64,000 nt of DNA from Seohaeicola sp024304985 (GTDB lineage Bacteria > Pseudomonadota > Alphaproteobacteria > Rhodobacterales > Rhodobacteraceae). Below are positions 35,096 to 43,273 of this stretch, piece by piece. The stretch spans positions 1 through 64,000 of the forward strand of contig NZ_JARAMP010000022.1 of assembly GCF_028802875.1 (NCBI RefSeq), in the 5' to 3' direction. Numbering within the stretch: position 1 is the first letter of the stretch; every line of letters begins with the position of its first letter. The position numbers and the translations under genes are program-made. Below the pieces are notes generated by a model that worked only from the letters and a program-made list of their open reading frames with translations, ran no database searches and had not been told where the DNA came from.

Positions 35096-35124
35096 GCGTA
35101 ACGGCGTCAGGCTAAAAGTGTCAA
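35096..35124 (-). promoter_or_regulatory. bchF promoter, -35 inside a PpsR site
   Basis: On the minus strand TTGACA (35124-35119) and TTACGC (35101-35096) are 17 bp apart, placing the transcription start about 25 bp before the bchF ATG. The -35 hexamer lies inside the perfect PpsR site 35119-35136, so repressor binding would block polymerase. The -10 match is modest. Confidence 0.5.
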
Positions 35125-35136
35125 CTAAAACTTACA
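35119..35136. promoter_or_regulatory. PpsR/CrtJ operator, perfect TGT-N12-ACA
   Basis: TGTCAACTAAAACTTACA matches the TGTN12ACA consensus exactly. It lies 54 bp upstream of the bchF start. PpsR/CrtJ represses bch, crt and puc promoters through such pairs of sites in Rhodobacter. Confidence 0.85.
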
Positions 35137-35159
35137 CAAACGTACTGTAAACCTGACGC

Positions 35160-35177
35160 TGTAAATCTAGGCTTACT
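35160..35177. promoter_or_regulatory. second PpsR/CrtJ operator (one mismatch)
   Basis: TGTAAATCTAGGCTTACT matches TGTN12ACA except for the last base. It is 41 bp (about four helical turns) from the first site, a distance that allows the cooperative binding known for CrtJ. A further TGTAA at 35146-35150 may be a half-site. Confidence 0.65.
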
Positions 35178-35273
35178 TTTAAGGAGACTTGCCCTAAAGC
35201 TATTAAAAACAGAGATTTACGCCAGATCACCTTCAGGCAGGCCGCGCAAAATCGACAATACTGTCTATTATCT

Positions 35274-35302
35274 TTGACATTTGACCTCTTAGACTGGACA
35301 AT
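35274..35302 (+). promoter_or_regulatory. sigma-70 promoter for ppaA-ppsR
   Basis: TTGACA (35274-35279) and GACAAT (35297-35302) with 17-bp spacing give a strong match. Transcription would start near 35309, just after the first possible ppaA ATG (35305), so the transcript would encode only the form starting at 35377. The rest of 35066-35376 holds the two PpsR sites and AT-rich DNA but no other gene. Confidence 0.6.
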
Positions 35303-35376
35303 GCATGGAGTCGGAGGTTTACTTTCAGCGCGCTGCGCCCGAAAACGTGGCGTCTGAGACCGGTCGCGGAGGGCAT

Positions 35377-36183
35377 ATGTCCAGAAGACCCAATCATAGG
35401 CAGACCAATGACGCGCCCCCCCCCGCGTTCAAGGGGATGTTTCAAGTCGGCGATCTGGCTAACAGGGTCATCTCGGTGCTGCGCGAGCGGAGCATCGCTG
35501 AAAGGGCGCTTTTGTGCGACAGCCTCATCGACAGGCTTCTGACCGCCATCAGCGATCCACGCGGATTTGACGCGGAAGGCGCTATCGACATGCTGCGGGC
35601 CGCGCATCTGTCCGACAAGGACATCATCAGCTGTTACATACCCGAAGCGGCGCGCCACCTTGGTTGCCGCTGGGATCAAAGCGAAATGAGCTTTGCACAG
35701 GTCACGACAGCCAGTGCACGCCTGCAGGACATGGTGCGGGTTTTGTCCTCGGATTGGTCTGAACGCAACGCGGGCAGGTCAACGGCTGATCAGTTGGGTG
35801 TTCTGCTCGTGATGTGCGAGAACGATACCCATACACTGGGATGCGCCAGTATAGCCGCATGCCTGCGCCATGAAGGTCACTCCGTTCGTTTGATCCTGTC
35901 GGCAACACAATTGGATTTCCGCAAGGCTTTGCGGCAGGACTGGTATGATTTGATCATGTTTTCCTGCGCACGCGTTCAGGCACTTGAAACAATTGCTGAA
36001 TTCGTTACACACGCTAGAACGTCCATTCGCAATGTTCCTCCGCTCATCCTGGGCGGGCTTGTTCTTACTCAGTTGGTGGACGCCAAGGACATAACTGGCG
36101 TGGACCTTGCAACGAATGACTTGCAGTTTGCCCTTAAACTTTGCGACACCCGTGCGGTCGGCAAGAAACTCGTGGCAGAATAG
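35377..36183 (+). CDS. ppaA: B12-binding antirepressor of photosynthesis genes, PpaA/AerR
   Basis: A 268-residue regulator (292 if started at ATG 35305). The helical cap spans about residues 20-135 and a cobalamin-binding Rossmann domain follows, with the base-off histidine motif DTHTLG (D-x-H-x-x-G). PpaA/AerR binds cobalamin and counteracts or modulates PpsR/CrtJ, linking photosystem expression to light and B12. ATG 35377 has GGAGGG five bases upstream, while 35305 lacks a ribosome site and precedes the predicted transcription start. Its stop touches the ppsR ATG, so antirepressor and repressor are made together. Confidence 0.92.
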   Translation: MSRRPNHRQTNDAPPPAFKGMFQVGDLANRVISVLRERSIAERALLCDSLIDRLLTAISDPRGFDAEGAIDMLRAAHLSDKDIISCYIPEAARHLGCRWDQSEMSFAQVTTASARLQDMVRVLSSDWSERNAGRSTADQLGVLLVMCENDTHTLGCASIAACLRHEGHSVRLILSATQLDFRKALRQDWYDLIMFSCARVQALETIAEFVTHARTSIRNVPPLILGGLVLTQLVDAKDITGVDLATNDLQFALKLCDTRAVGKKLVAE

Positions 36184-37602
36184 ATGACAAAGGGTGGATC
36201 CCATTTCTGGTCCAGTGGCTCTGTACCACTGATTGAACCGGAATTTCTGCGCAGCATCATTGCGGCAGCGTCAGACATTGCTCTGGTCGTGTCGCGGGCT
36301 TGTGTGGTGGAATCCGTTCTGATCAACGCCAATGACACCTCCTATGGCAATCTTGACCATTGGGAAGGGCGGCGGATTCAGCAGTTCCTGACAATGGAAA
36401 GCGTGCCCAAATTCGAAGCGGCCATGAAGCGCTTTGTCGATGGCGACGTAAACCTGCGCCCGATCGAGTTGAACCATTCCGACAATGCCGTCTGGGAATT
36501 CCCGATCCGCTACAGTTTCCATCGCATCGGGACGGATGGGCAGATCCTGATGCTGGGCCGCGACCTGCGTCTGATCGCGGAAACGCAGCAACACCTAGTT
36601 CAAGCACAGATGGCGCTGGAGCGCGGCTATGAAGCCCGGCGCGAATTTGACTCGCGTTATCGCCTGCTTCTGTCGACGACACGCGACGCCATTGTCTTTG
36701 TCTCGGTAGGCACCGGACGCATCAAGGATATCAACGACCCAGCAGCAAGCCTTCTGGGCGCGTCGCGGGATGACCTGACCGGCGCGACATTCGCGCAGGA
36801 GTTCAAGGACAAGCGTAGCGGCGAATTCGTGGAATCACTGGTCAATCTGGCGATTTCGGAATCCGTTTCGGATCTCGAAGTGCAGACCAGACGCAGTCGC
36901 AAACGTGTGACCGTCACGCCCACGGTGTTCCGTGCCGGCGGCGAACGTGTCCTGATCTGCCGCATGGACCCGGGTGAGGATGCCCGCGTCGTGGACGACC
37001 AACTCTCGGTGAACCTCTCCACGCTCTATCACAACGGGGCGGATGCAGTGGTGTTCACCGATTCCAAGGGCGTGATTGCTGCGGCCAATGACAGCTTCCT
37101 GAACATGGCCGATGCGGCCCATATGTCGGATGTCAAAGGACGCAGCCTATCTGATTTTCTGGCACGCGGTCAGATTGATCTGAACGTCCTGATCGATAAC
37201 GCGCAGCGGTCTGGCAACATGCGGATGTATGCGACCCAGCTGGTGAATGACTATGGCGGCAAGGTTGCAATCGAAGTCGCAACAACATGGCTGAATGATC
37301 GCAGCAGCCCCGCAATCGCCTTTGTGATGCGCGATGTCAGCCGCGTGGATGCCGTGCGCAAGCCGGTAGCGACTGTCGATGAAGGCTCGCAACACAGCGT
37401 CATGGAACTCGTGGGCTCCGCTACTCTGAAAGAGATCGTCGCCGAGACAACTGATGTCGTCGAAAAGATGTGCATCGAGACCGCCGTGACCCTGACACGC
37501 AACAATCGCGTCGCTGCTGCCGAAATGCTGGGCCTGTCCCGGCAGAGCCTTTACGTGAAACTGCGTAAATACGGGCTTTTGAGCAAGGACGGCGAGGACT
37601 GA
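36184..37602 (+). CDS. ppsR: PAS-domain repressor of photosynthesis genes, PpsR/CrtJ
   Basis: A 472-residue redox-responsive repressor. Three PAS-like regions (about residues 20-135, 155-260 and 275-390) with a coiled linker are followed by a Fis-type helix-turn-helix at the C terminus (NNRVAAAEMLGLSRQSLYVK). Cysteines are C40, C259 and C430; the last two match by position the redox cysteines of R. sphaeroides PpsR (251, 424) and CrtJ Cys420. It represses bch, crt and puf/puc genes in oxygen. The gene starts directly after the ppaA stop. Likely targets here are the sites before bchF and around the bchG start. Confidence 0.96.
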   Translation: MTKGGSHFWSSGSVPLIEPEFLRSIIAAASDIALVVSRACVVESVLINANDTSYGNLDHWEGRRIQQFLTMESVPKFEAAMKRFVDGDVNLRPIELNHSDNAVWEFPIRYSFHRIGTDGQILMLGRDLRLIAETQQHLVQAQMALERGYEARREFDSRYRLLLSTTRDAIVFVSVGTGRIKDINDPAASLLGASRDDLTGATFAQEFKDKRSGEFVESLVNLAISESVSDLEVQTRRSRKRVTVTPTVFRAGGERVLICRMDPGEDARVVDDQLSVNLSTLYHNGADAVVFTDSKGVIAAANDSFLNMADAAHMSDVKGRSLSDFLARGQIDLNVLIDNAQRSGNMRMYATQLVNDYGGKVAIEVATTWLNDRSSPAIAFVMRDVSRVDAVRKPVATVDEGSQHSVMELVGSATLKEIVAETTDVVEKMCIETAVTLTRNNRVAAAEMLGLSRQSLYVKLRKYGLLSKDGED

Positions 37603-37691
37603 GGCAACCGCCTGTCCGCCTGTCACTCGTAAACAGTCTGCGACATTTCCACATCGTGTCTGGTCGTTGTTTTTCTTGCGCCGACTCGAAT

Positions 37692-37734
37692 TGTAATGTC
37701 ATAGTTTACACATGACTGTAAACCAAGCCTTACA
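37692..37734. promoter_or_regulatory. PpsR-like site pair over the bchG start
   Basis: TGTAAACCAAGCCTTACA (37717-37734) is a perfect TGTN12ACA site, but it lies inside codons 2-8 of bchG. TGTAATGTCATAGTTTACA (37692-37710) has the same TGTAA...TTACA arms with one extra base (N13). TGTAAT at 37692-37697 may be a -10 element, but its -35 is weak. The pair suggests that PpsR controls bchG-orf427-bchP-idi separately from ppaA-ppsR. Confidence 0.6.
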
Positions 37735-38620
37735 CATTCGCACCTTGCCAGAGCCAGCCGCCATGCTGCGGCTGATCAAACCGATCACATGGTTCCCCCC
37801 TATGTGGGCCTATCTCTGCGGTGTAATTTCCTCTGGCGTATCCCCTTCGGGACAATGGGGCATGGTGCTTCTGGGTGTTATCCTGGCTGGCCCGATCGTC
37901 TGCGGCATGTCGCAGGCCGCGAATGACTGGTGTGATCGTCATGTAGACGCGATCAACGAACCCGACAGGCCAATTCCCTCGGGGCGTATTCCAGGTCGCT
38001 GGGGGCTGTGGATTGCACTTACCATGACCGTGCTGTCGCTGGTGGTCGGCTGGCAGCTTGGACCTTGGGGTTTCGGCGCCACGGTCATCGGCGTGTTGGC
38101 GGCGTGGGCCTATTCAGCCGAACCCGTGCGGATGAAACGCTCGGGTTTGTGGGGACCGGGGCTTGTCGGGCTCTCCTACGAAAGTCTTCCCTGGTTCACG
38201 GGGGCCGCCGTACTCAGCGCAGGGTCACCCTCGATAGCCGTAGTGATCATCGCGCTTCTCTACGGGATCGGCGCACATGGGATCATGACGCTGAATGATT
38301 TCAAGGCACTGGAGGGCGACCGTCAGATGGGGGTGAATTCCCTGCCTGTCACCATGGGGCCGGAACGTGCCGCACGCCTTGCCTGCTGGGTCATGGCACT
38401 GCCACAGATAGTGGTGATCGGGCTTCTTGTGCTTTGGGACAGGCCGATCCATGCCGCAGCCATAACGGCTGTTCTGGTCCTGCAACTTTGGGCGATGCGA
38501 GTCTTGCTGACCGATCCCAAAGGACGCGCGCCTTGGTACAACGGAACCGGGGTCACGCTTTACGTCGGCGGCATGATGATTGCCGCCTTCGCCATCCGCA
38601 CGCTGGAGGCCGCACCGTGA
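37712..38620 (+). CDS. bchG: bacteriochlorophyll synthase (geranylgeranyltransferase)
   Basis: A 302-residue UbiA-family prenyltransferase that attaches geranylgeranyl or phytyl to bacteriochlorophyllide a in the membrane. KPITWFPPMWAYLCG starts the domain. The first Asp-rich motif is NDWCDRHVDAINEPDRPIPSG and the second is LNDFKALEGDRQMG. About eight or nine membrane segments are present. ATG 37712 gives the usual length but has no clear ribosome site; ATG 37763 would remove 17 residues. The stop overlaps the next gene at GTGA. Confidence 0.96.
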   Translation: MTVNQALHIRTLPEPAAMLRLIKPITWFPPMWAYLCGVISSGVSPSGQWGMVLLGVILAGPIVCGMSQAANDWCDRHVDAINEPDRPIPSGRIPGRWGLWIALTMTVLSLVVGWQLGPWGFGATVIGVLAAWAYSAEPVRMKRSGLWGPGLVGLSYESLPWFTGAAVLSAGSPSIAVVIIALLYGIGAHGIMTLNDFKALEGDRQMGVNSLPVTMGPERAARLACWVMALPQIVVIGLLVLWDRPIHAAAITAVLVLQLWAMRVLLTDPKGRAPWYNGTGVTLYVGGMMIAAFAIRTLEAAP

Positions 38621-39900
38621 CACTGTCCTGGCTGTCAATTGTTCGCCTGGGTCTGGTGCAGATGTGCATCGGCGCAGTGGTCGTATTGACCACATCCACA
38701 CTGAACCGCTTGATGGTAGTGGAACTGGCGCTGCCTGCGCTTTTGCCGGGATTCCTTGTGGCACTCCATTACGGGATACAGATCACGCGGCCCAACTGGG
38801 GCTATCGCTCGGATACGTCGGGCAACCGCACGCGCTGGATCGTCGGGGGTATGGCAATTTTGTCTGCGGGTGCCTTTCTGGCAGCTCTGGCTATCCCTGT
38901 TCTTGAGACGCAGTTCACAGCAGGGCTTGCCTTGTCAATTCTGGCCTATGCGTTGATCGGCCTTGGGTCAGGGGCCTCGGGCACTTCGCTTCTTGCTTTG
39001 CTTGCAACGGCCACGGCACCGCGCCGCCGCGCGGCGGCAGCCACGATCACTTGGCTGATGATGATCTTCGGCATCGCCGCCACGGCGGGCACGGTCGGAG
39101 CCAATCTTGATCCCTATAGCCACGCATTGTTGATGCGGATCGTGGCCATCGTCACCATCGGCGCGGTCGTCGTGACCACCCTGGCCATCTGGAGGGTGGA
39201 ACGCGGCGTTGATGCGCAGCCGGAACCGGACAGGATGCCGTTCATGGAAGGCCTGAGGGAAGTCTGGGAGGAACCGAAAGCGCGGATGTTCACCCTTTTC
39301 GTTTTCCTGTCCATGACCGCCTATTTCATGCAGGAATTGATCCTTGAACCCTATGCCGGTCTGGTATTCGGTTTTACGCCGGGGCAGTCCACGTCCCTGT
39401 CGGGGGCGCAGAATGGTGGTGTTTTCGTCGGCATGCTGATCGTCGGGATCGCGGCCACGGGCCTGCGATTGGGCACGTTGCGTGCATGGGTCGTGGCGGG
39501 ATGCCTTGGATCTGCAGGATGCCTTGGCCTGCTGACCCTGCTGGGTCCGCTTGGCCCCGGCGCGCCATTGGTGCCCGTCGTCGTGGCGCTGGGGTTCTTC
39601 AACGGAATGTTCGCTGTCGCCGCCATCGGATCGATGATGGCCTTGGCAGGCGAAGGCCGCGGCGCACGTGAAGGCACGCGCATGGGTCTATGGGGGGCCG
39701 CTCAGGCGATTGCCGCTGGATTTGGCGGTTTGTTGGGGGCCGCATCGGTCGATGCGCTCCGCGTGCTTTTTGCTGACGACGCCCCGGCGTTCGGGACCGT
39801 TTTCATCGCTGAAGCCGCGCTGTTTCTGGCCGCAGCCTTCATGGCCACACGTATCATGGAAAACCGCCGCGGCGGTGCGCAACTGGTTCCGGGAGAATGA
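38617..39900 (+). CDS. PucC-family membrane protein (ORF427/428)
   Basis: A 427-residue, 12-segment transporter-like protein of the same family as LhaA and PucC. GRSDTSGNRTRWI-like text appears as YRSDTSGNRTRWIVGG, and FTPGQSTSLSGAQNGGVFVGM is typical. The position between bchG and bchP is the same as ORF428 in R. capsulatus and ORF427 in R. sphaeroides. It may handle bacteriochlorophyll during light-harvesting assembly, but its role is not settled. GTG 38617 overlaps the bchG stop, and its own stop overlaps the bchP ATG. Confidence 0.93.
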   Translation: MTLSWLSIVRLGLVQMCIGAVVVLTTSTLNRLMVVELALPALLPGFLVALHYGIQITRPNWGYRSDTSGNRTRWIVGGMAILSAGAFLAALAIPVLETQFTAGLALSILAYALIGLGSGASGTSLLALLATATAPRRRAAAATITWLMMIFGIAATAGTVGANLDPYSHALLMRIVAIVTIGAVVVTTLAIWRVERGVDAQPEPDRMPFMEGLREVWEEPKARMFTLFVFLSMTAYFMQELILEPYAGLVFGFTPGQSTSLSGAQNGGVFVGMLIVGIAATGLRLGTLRAWVVAGCLGSAGCLGLLTLLGPLGPGAPLVPVVVALGFFNGMFAVAAIGSMMALAGEGRGAREGTRMGLWGAAQAIAAGFGGLLGAASVDALRVLFADDAPAFGTVFIAEAALFLAAAFMATRIMENRRGGAQLVPGE

Positions 39901-41081
39901 ACATGTTTGATGTCGTCGTCGTGGGCGCAGGCCCATCCGGGGCCACAGCGGCCGAGGATCTGGCCCGCTCCGGGGTCAAGGTGGCCATGCTGGACAGGGA
40001 TGGGCGGATCAAGCCCTGCGGCGGCGCCATTCCGCCGCGTCTGATTGCGGATTTCGATATCCCTGACTCGCAGATCGTGGCGAAGATCACCACGGCGCGG
40101 ATGATCTCGCCCACCGGACGGGCCGTCGACATCCCCATCGAGAACGGCTTTGTCGGCATGGTGGACCGCGAGCATTTCGACGAGTTCCTGCGCGCGAGGG
40201 CGGCAAGCGCAGGTGCTACACGGCTAACCGGCACTTATCTGCGGATCGAGCGTGACACAACAGGCACCCATGTCATCTATCGCGACAAGGCCAGCGGCGA
40301 AGAGATGCGTCTGACCACAAGGCTGGTGATCGGCGCGGATGGGGCACGGTCAAAGGTCGGGCGCACAGAAGTGCCGGGCGGCGACAAGATCCCTTACGTT
40401 CTGGCCTATCACGAGATCATCGAGGCCCCTGCGAAGACAGCCATCTATGATCCCGAACGCTGCGACGTGATCTATGACGGCGCGATCTCGCCTGACTTTT
40501 ACGGCTGGGTCTTCCCACATGGCAAATCCGCCAGCGTCGGTATGGGTACCGAAGTGGATAGTGTTGATCTGAAAAAGGCGACCGCCGATTTGCGTGCGGC
40601 GGCCGGTTTGACAGAGTGCAGAACGATCCGCAGGGAGGGGGCGCCAATCCCGCTCAAACCTCTGGATCGCTGGGACAATGGCCGCGATGTGGTGTTGGCA
40701 GGGGATGCCGCCGGCGTCGTCGCCCCCTCCTCGGGTGAGGGCATATATTACGCGATGGTCGGCGGACGGGTTGCCGCCACAGCAGCGGCTGCTTGTCTCG
40801 CCTCGGGCCGCGTGCGCGACCTGAAACTGGCACGGCAATTGTTCATGAAGGAACACAAGATGGTGTTCCGGGTTCTTGCTTCGATGCAGAACGCCTATTA
40901 TCGGTCAGATGAAAGGCGCGAACGCTTCGTGTCGCTCTGCCATGACGTTGATGTGCAACGCCTGACCTTCGAGGCCTATATGAACAAGAAACTGGTGCGG
41001 GCGCGCCCGATGGCGCATCTCAAGATCGGGCTCAAGAATCTGGCCCACTTGACCCGCCTGATCCCGGCGAGCCGTGTATGA
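39897..41081 (+). CDS. bchP: geranylgeranyl reductase
   Basis: A 394-residue FAD-dependent enzyme that reduces three double bonds of the geranylgeranyl tail to phytyl. The FAD motif VVVVGAGPSGATAAEDL is at residues 6-22, and LVIGADGARSKVGR and LAGDAAGVVAPSSGEGIYYA are later flavoprotein motifs. GGGAGA precedes the ATG, which overlaps the previous stop. The product is phytylated bacteriochlorophyll a. The next gene idi supplies isoprenoid units. Confidence 0.95.
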   Translation: MNMFDVVVVGAGPSGATAAEDLARSGVKVAMLDRDGRIKPCGGAIPPRLIADFDIPDSQIVAKITTARMISPTGRAVDIPIENGFVGMVDREHFDEFLRARAASAGATRLTGTYLRIERDTTGTHVIYRDKASGEEMRLTTRLVIGADGARSKVGRTEVPGGDKIPYVLAYHEIIEAPAKTAIYDPERCDVIYDGAISPDFYGWVFPHGKSASVGMGTEVDSVDLKKATADLRAAAGLTECRTIRREGAPIPLKPLDRWDNGRDVVLAGDAAGVVAPSSGEGIYYAMVGGRVAATAAAACLASGRVRDLKLARQLFMKEHKMVFRVLASMQNAYYRSDERRERFVSLCHDVDVQRLTFEAYMNKKLVRARPMAHLKIGLKNLAHLTRLIPASRV

Positions 41082-41629
41082 GCATGATGATACCAGCCTG
41101 GGTTGATGGCACTCTGACCCCCGTCGACAAGCTTGAGGTGCACCAGCGTGGGCTGCGCCACAAGGCCGTGTCGGTCTTTGTGATCCGGGGCATGGATGTG
41201 CTGATCCAGCGTCGGGCGATGGGCAAGTATCATACGCCCGGTCTGTGGGCGAATACCTGCTGCACCCATCCGGACTGGGACGAGGCACCCGAACTGTGCG
41301 CAACCCGCCGCCTGCGCGAGGAACTGGGTATAACGGGCCTGCATCCCGAACATCGCGACCGGGTGGAATACCGCGCCGATGTGGGGGCGGGTCTGGTCGA
41401 ACATGAGGTGGTTGATATCTATCTGGCGCGTGCCGATGAGGGTCTGAAGATCGCACCGAACCCTGACGAGGTCATGGAAGTTCGCTGGATCAACTATCAG
41501 GATCTTGTTGCAGAGGTCGCCCGCAGACCCGAACGCTTCACGCCCTGGATGAAGATCTATCTGGCCGAACACAGCGACCGTATCTTCGGTCCTGATATGG
41601 TTTACCTGGCAAGTCTGTCACAGGGCTAA
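41078..41629 (+). CDS. idi: isopentenyl-diphosphate delta-isomerase, type I
   Basis: A 183-residue Nudix-fold enzyme that interconverts isopentenyl and dimethylallyl diphosphate. The catalytic cysteine lies in WANTCCTHP, the Nudix helix is RRLREELGI, and the second catalytic Glu lies in LVEHEVVDIY. It provides precursors for the pigment tail and carotenoids. ATG overlaps the bchP stop (ATGA). It is the last photosynthesis-related gene of this block; in Rhodobacter the bch and crt genes continue beyond it, but here they do not. Confidence 0.95.
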   Translation: MSMMIPAWVDGTLTPVDKLEVHQRGLRHKAVSVFVIRGMDVLIQRRAMGKYHTPGLWANTCCTHPDWDEAPELCATRRLREELGITGLHPEHRDRVEYRADVGAGLVEHEVVDIYLARADEGLKIAPNPDEVMEVRWINYQDLVAEVARRPERFTPWMKIYLAEHSDRIFGPDMVYLASLSQG

Positions 41630-41650
41630 GGGTAGCACCCAGACAAGAAA

Positions 41651-41677
41651 GACCCTGGGCGCGGTGGCCTCAGGGTC
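41651..41677. terminator. bidirectional terminator between idi and the flotillin-like gene
   Basis: GACCCTG (41651-41657) and CAGGGTC (41671-41677) form a stem between the two converging genes. It is preceded by AAAGA, giving TCTTT after the stem on the minus strand, and is followed by CTTCT on the plus strand. It is of moderate strength. Confidence 0.55.
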
Positions 41678-41700
41678 CTTCTGCCATGAATTGAGCAGAT

Positions 41701-43260
41701 TCAATCGCTTGATTTCTTCTTGCCGCTGACCTGCGCAAGATTGGCGCTGATCTGGTCGCCAAGCTTTTGCAGGCTTGGCAATTGCACCGCCATATCCATG
41801 ATTGCGTCAACGGTCGCGTTGACTGGCGATGCTGGGCGATCGGAACCTTCTGCACGCGTGCCACCGACGCCGCTCAGGTGATTGACGCTGATACCGGTGA
41901 TCTTTTCGGCGGGACGCACCATTTCGGCCAGAATGCGAGGCATGGCTTCCAGTCGTGCCTTTTCCAACTCCATCGCGATGATCGCGTCGGATCGGGCATT
42001 CTCGGCTTCGATCCGGGCACGCTCTGCCTCGACTCGGGCCAATTCGACTGCCTTTGTCGCCTCGGCTTCGGCGCGGCGGGCATCCGCCTTGTCAGCAGCA
42101 GTCGCCTTGTCGGAGGCAGCGGCGATTTCGGCGCGTTTGGCCGCGGCTTCGGCCTGTTCCTGTGCCGCGATCAGCGCGAGTGCACGGCGGCGCTCGGCCT
42201 CGGCCATGGCGCGGGCGGTCTGCACGGCCTCGGCTGCGGTCACGGCTTCGGCGCGGGCGGCATCAGCTTGCGCCTTGGCGCGGCTTTCCTCCTGACTTTT
42301 CGCGGACAACTGGATCTGCCGGTCGCTTTCGGCATCCTCCAGCGCGCGGCTCTGGGCAATCTCGGCCTCGCGGATCGCTTGCTCGCGGGCAATGTCGGCG
42401 GCCTGAATGTCCTGCTCCATGCGGATGCGGGCCTGTGCCGCGGTGCGTTCGCTGTCTGCCTTGCGTTGTGCCACTTCCGCCAGTTGCGCGGCCATCAGCG
42501 TCTCGATCTCCTGACCTTGGGCGATTTCGGCGCGGCGCTGTTCCAGATCAATCTCCAACTTGCGCTTGGCCGCCTCCATCGCGGCGCGACGGACCGAGAC
42601 ATCACTTTCGCTTTCGATCTCGGCACGCTCCTTCTTGGACTTGGCGATCACCTCGGCCAGTTTGCGCATACCCACCGCGTTGAAGGCGTTGTTTTCGTCC
42701 AGCGCGGAAAAAGGTGTCTGGTCCAGCCCGGTCAAAGAGACCGAATCCAGTTGCAACCCATAGTTTGCCATCGCCTCGGCCAGCCCTTCGCGCACCTCGC
42801 GCACGAATTGCGCGCGGTTTTCGTGCAATTCGTCCATCGTCATGCGGGCCGCGACCGAGCGTAGAGCGTCGATCATCATCCCGTCGATCAACCCGCGCAG
42901 TTGATCCGGCTGGAACAGGCGCTTGCCAAGGGTCTGGGCGGCGCGGGTGATCGTTTCCGCCTGCGGTGTGACAGAAACATAAAAATCCGCGCCCACATCC
43001 ACCCGCAGGCGGTCCTTGGTGATCAAGGCCGCCTCGCCGGTGCGCGATACAGTCATGCGGATTGTCTGCATGTTCACGCGTGTGATCTCGTGGAAATAGG
43101 GAAGGGCGAGCGTGCCCCCGTCGATGATGACGCGCCGCCCGCCGATCCCCGTTTTCACCAAAGCCACCTCGTTCGTGGCGCGCTCATAGAACCATGCAGC
43201 CAGTGCGATCAGCGCGGCGGCAATGACGATCAGGACAATGATCCAGCCCAAAGCAGACAT
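41701..43260 (-). CDS. flotillin-like (SPFH/band 7) membrane protein
   Basis: A 519-residue protein with an N-terminal membrane segment (residues 4-24), an SPFH domain (about 30-215) and a long Ala/Glu/Arg-rich coiled coil (about 215-430), then a short C-terminal region. This is the layout of flotillins (FloT/YqiK), which form membrane scaffolds. GGGGAGG precedes ATG 43260. It is 13 bp downstream of an SDR gene on the same strand and could be co-transcribed, though a functional link is not evident. A partner NfeD-like gene, often adjacent, was not found. Confidence 0.9.
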   Translation of the reverse strand: MSALGWIIVLIVIAAALIALAAWFYERATNEVALVKTGIGGRRVIIDGGTLALPYFHEITRVNMQTIRMTVSRTGEAALITKDRLRVDVGADFYVSVTPQAETITRAAQTLGKRLFQPDQLRGLIDGMMIDALRSVAARMTMDELHENRAQFVREVREGLAEAMANYGLQLDSVSLTGLDQTPFSALDENNAFNAVGMRKLAEVIAKSKKERAEIESESDVSVRRAAMEAAKRKLEIDLEQRRAEIAQGQEIETLMAAQLAEVAQRKADSERTAAQARIRMEQDIQAADIAREQAIREAEIAQSRALEDAESDRQIQLSAKSQEESRAKAQADAARAEAVTAAEAVQTARAMAEAERRRALALIAAQEQAEAAAKRAEIAAASDKATAADKADARRAEAEATKAVELARVEAERARIEAENARSDAIIAMELEKARLEAMPRILAEMVRPAEKITGISVNHLSGVGGTRAEGSDRPASPVNATVDAIMDMAVQLPSLQKLGDQISANLAQVSGKKKSSD

Positions 43261-43273
43261 AACAGCCTCCCCT

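Noticed and set aside
35305..35376. ppaA start at ATG 35305 as the main start
   Set aside because: No ribosome site, and the predicted transcription start lies after it; kept only as a possible long form.
41767..42864. Plus-strand frame of 365 codons, Gly/Leu/Phe/His-rich
   Set aside because: It mirrors the Ala/Glu coiled coil of the flotillin-like gene.
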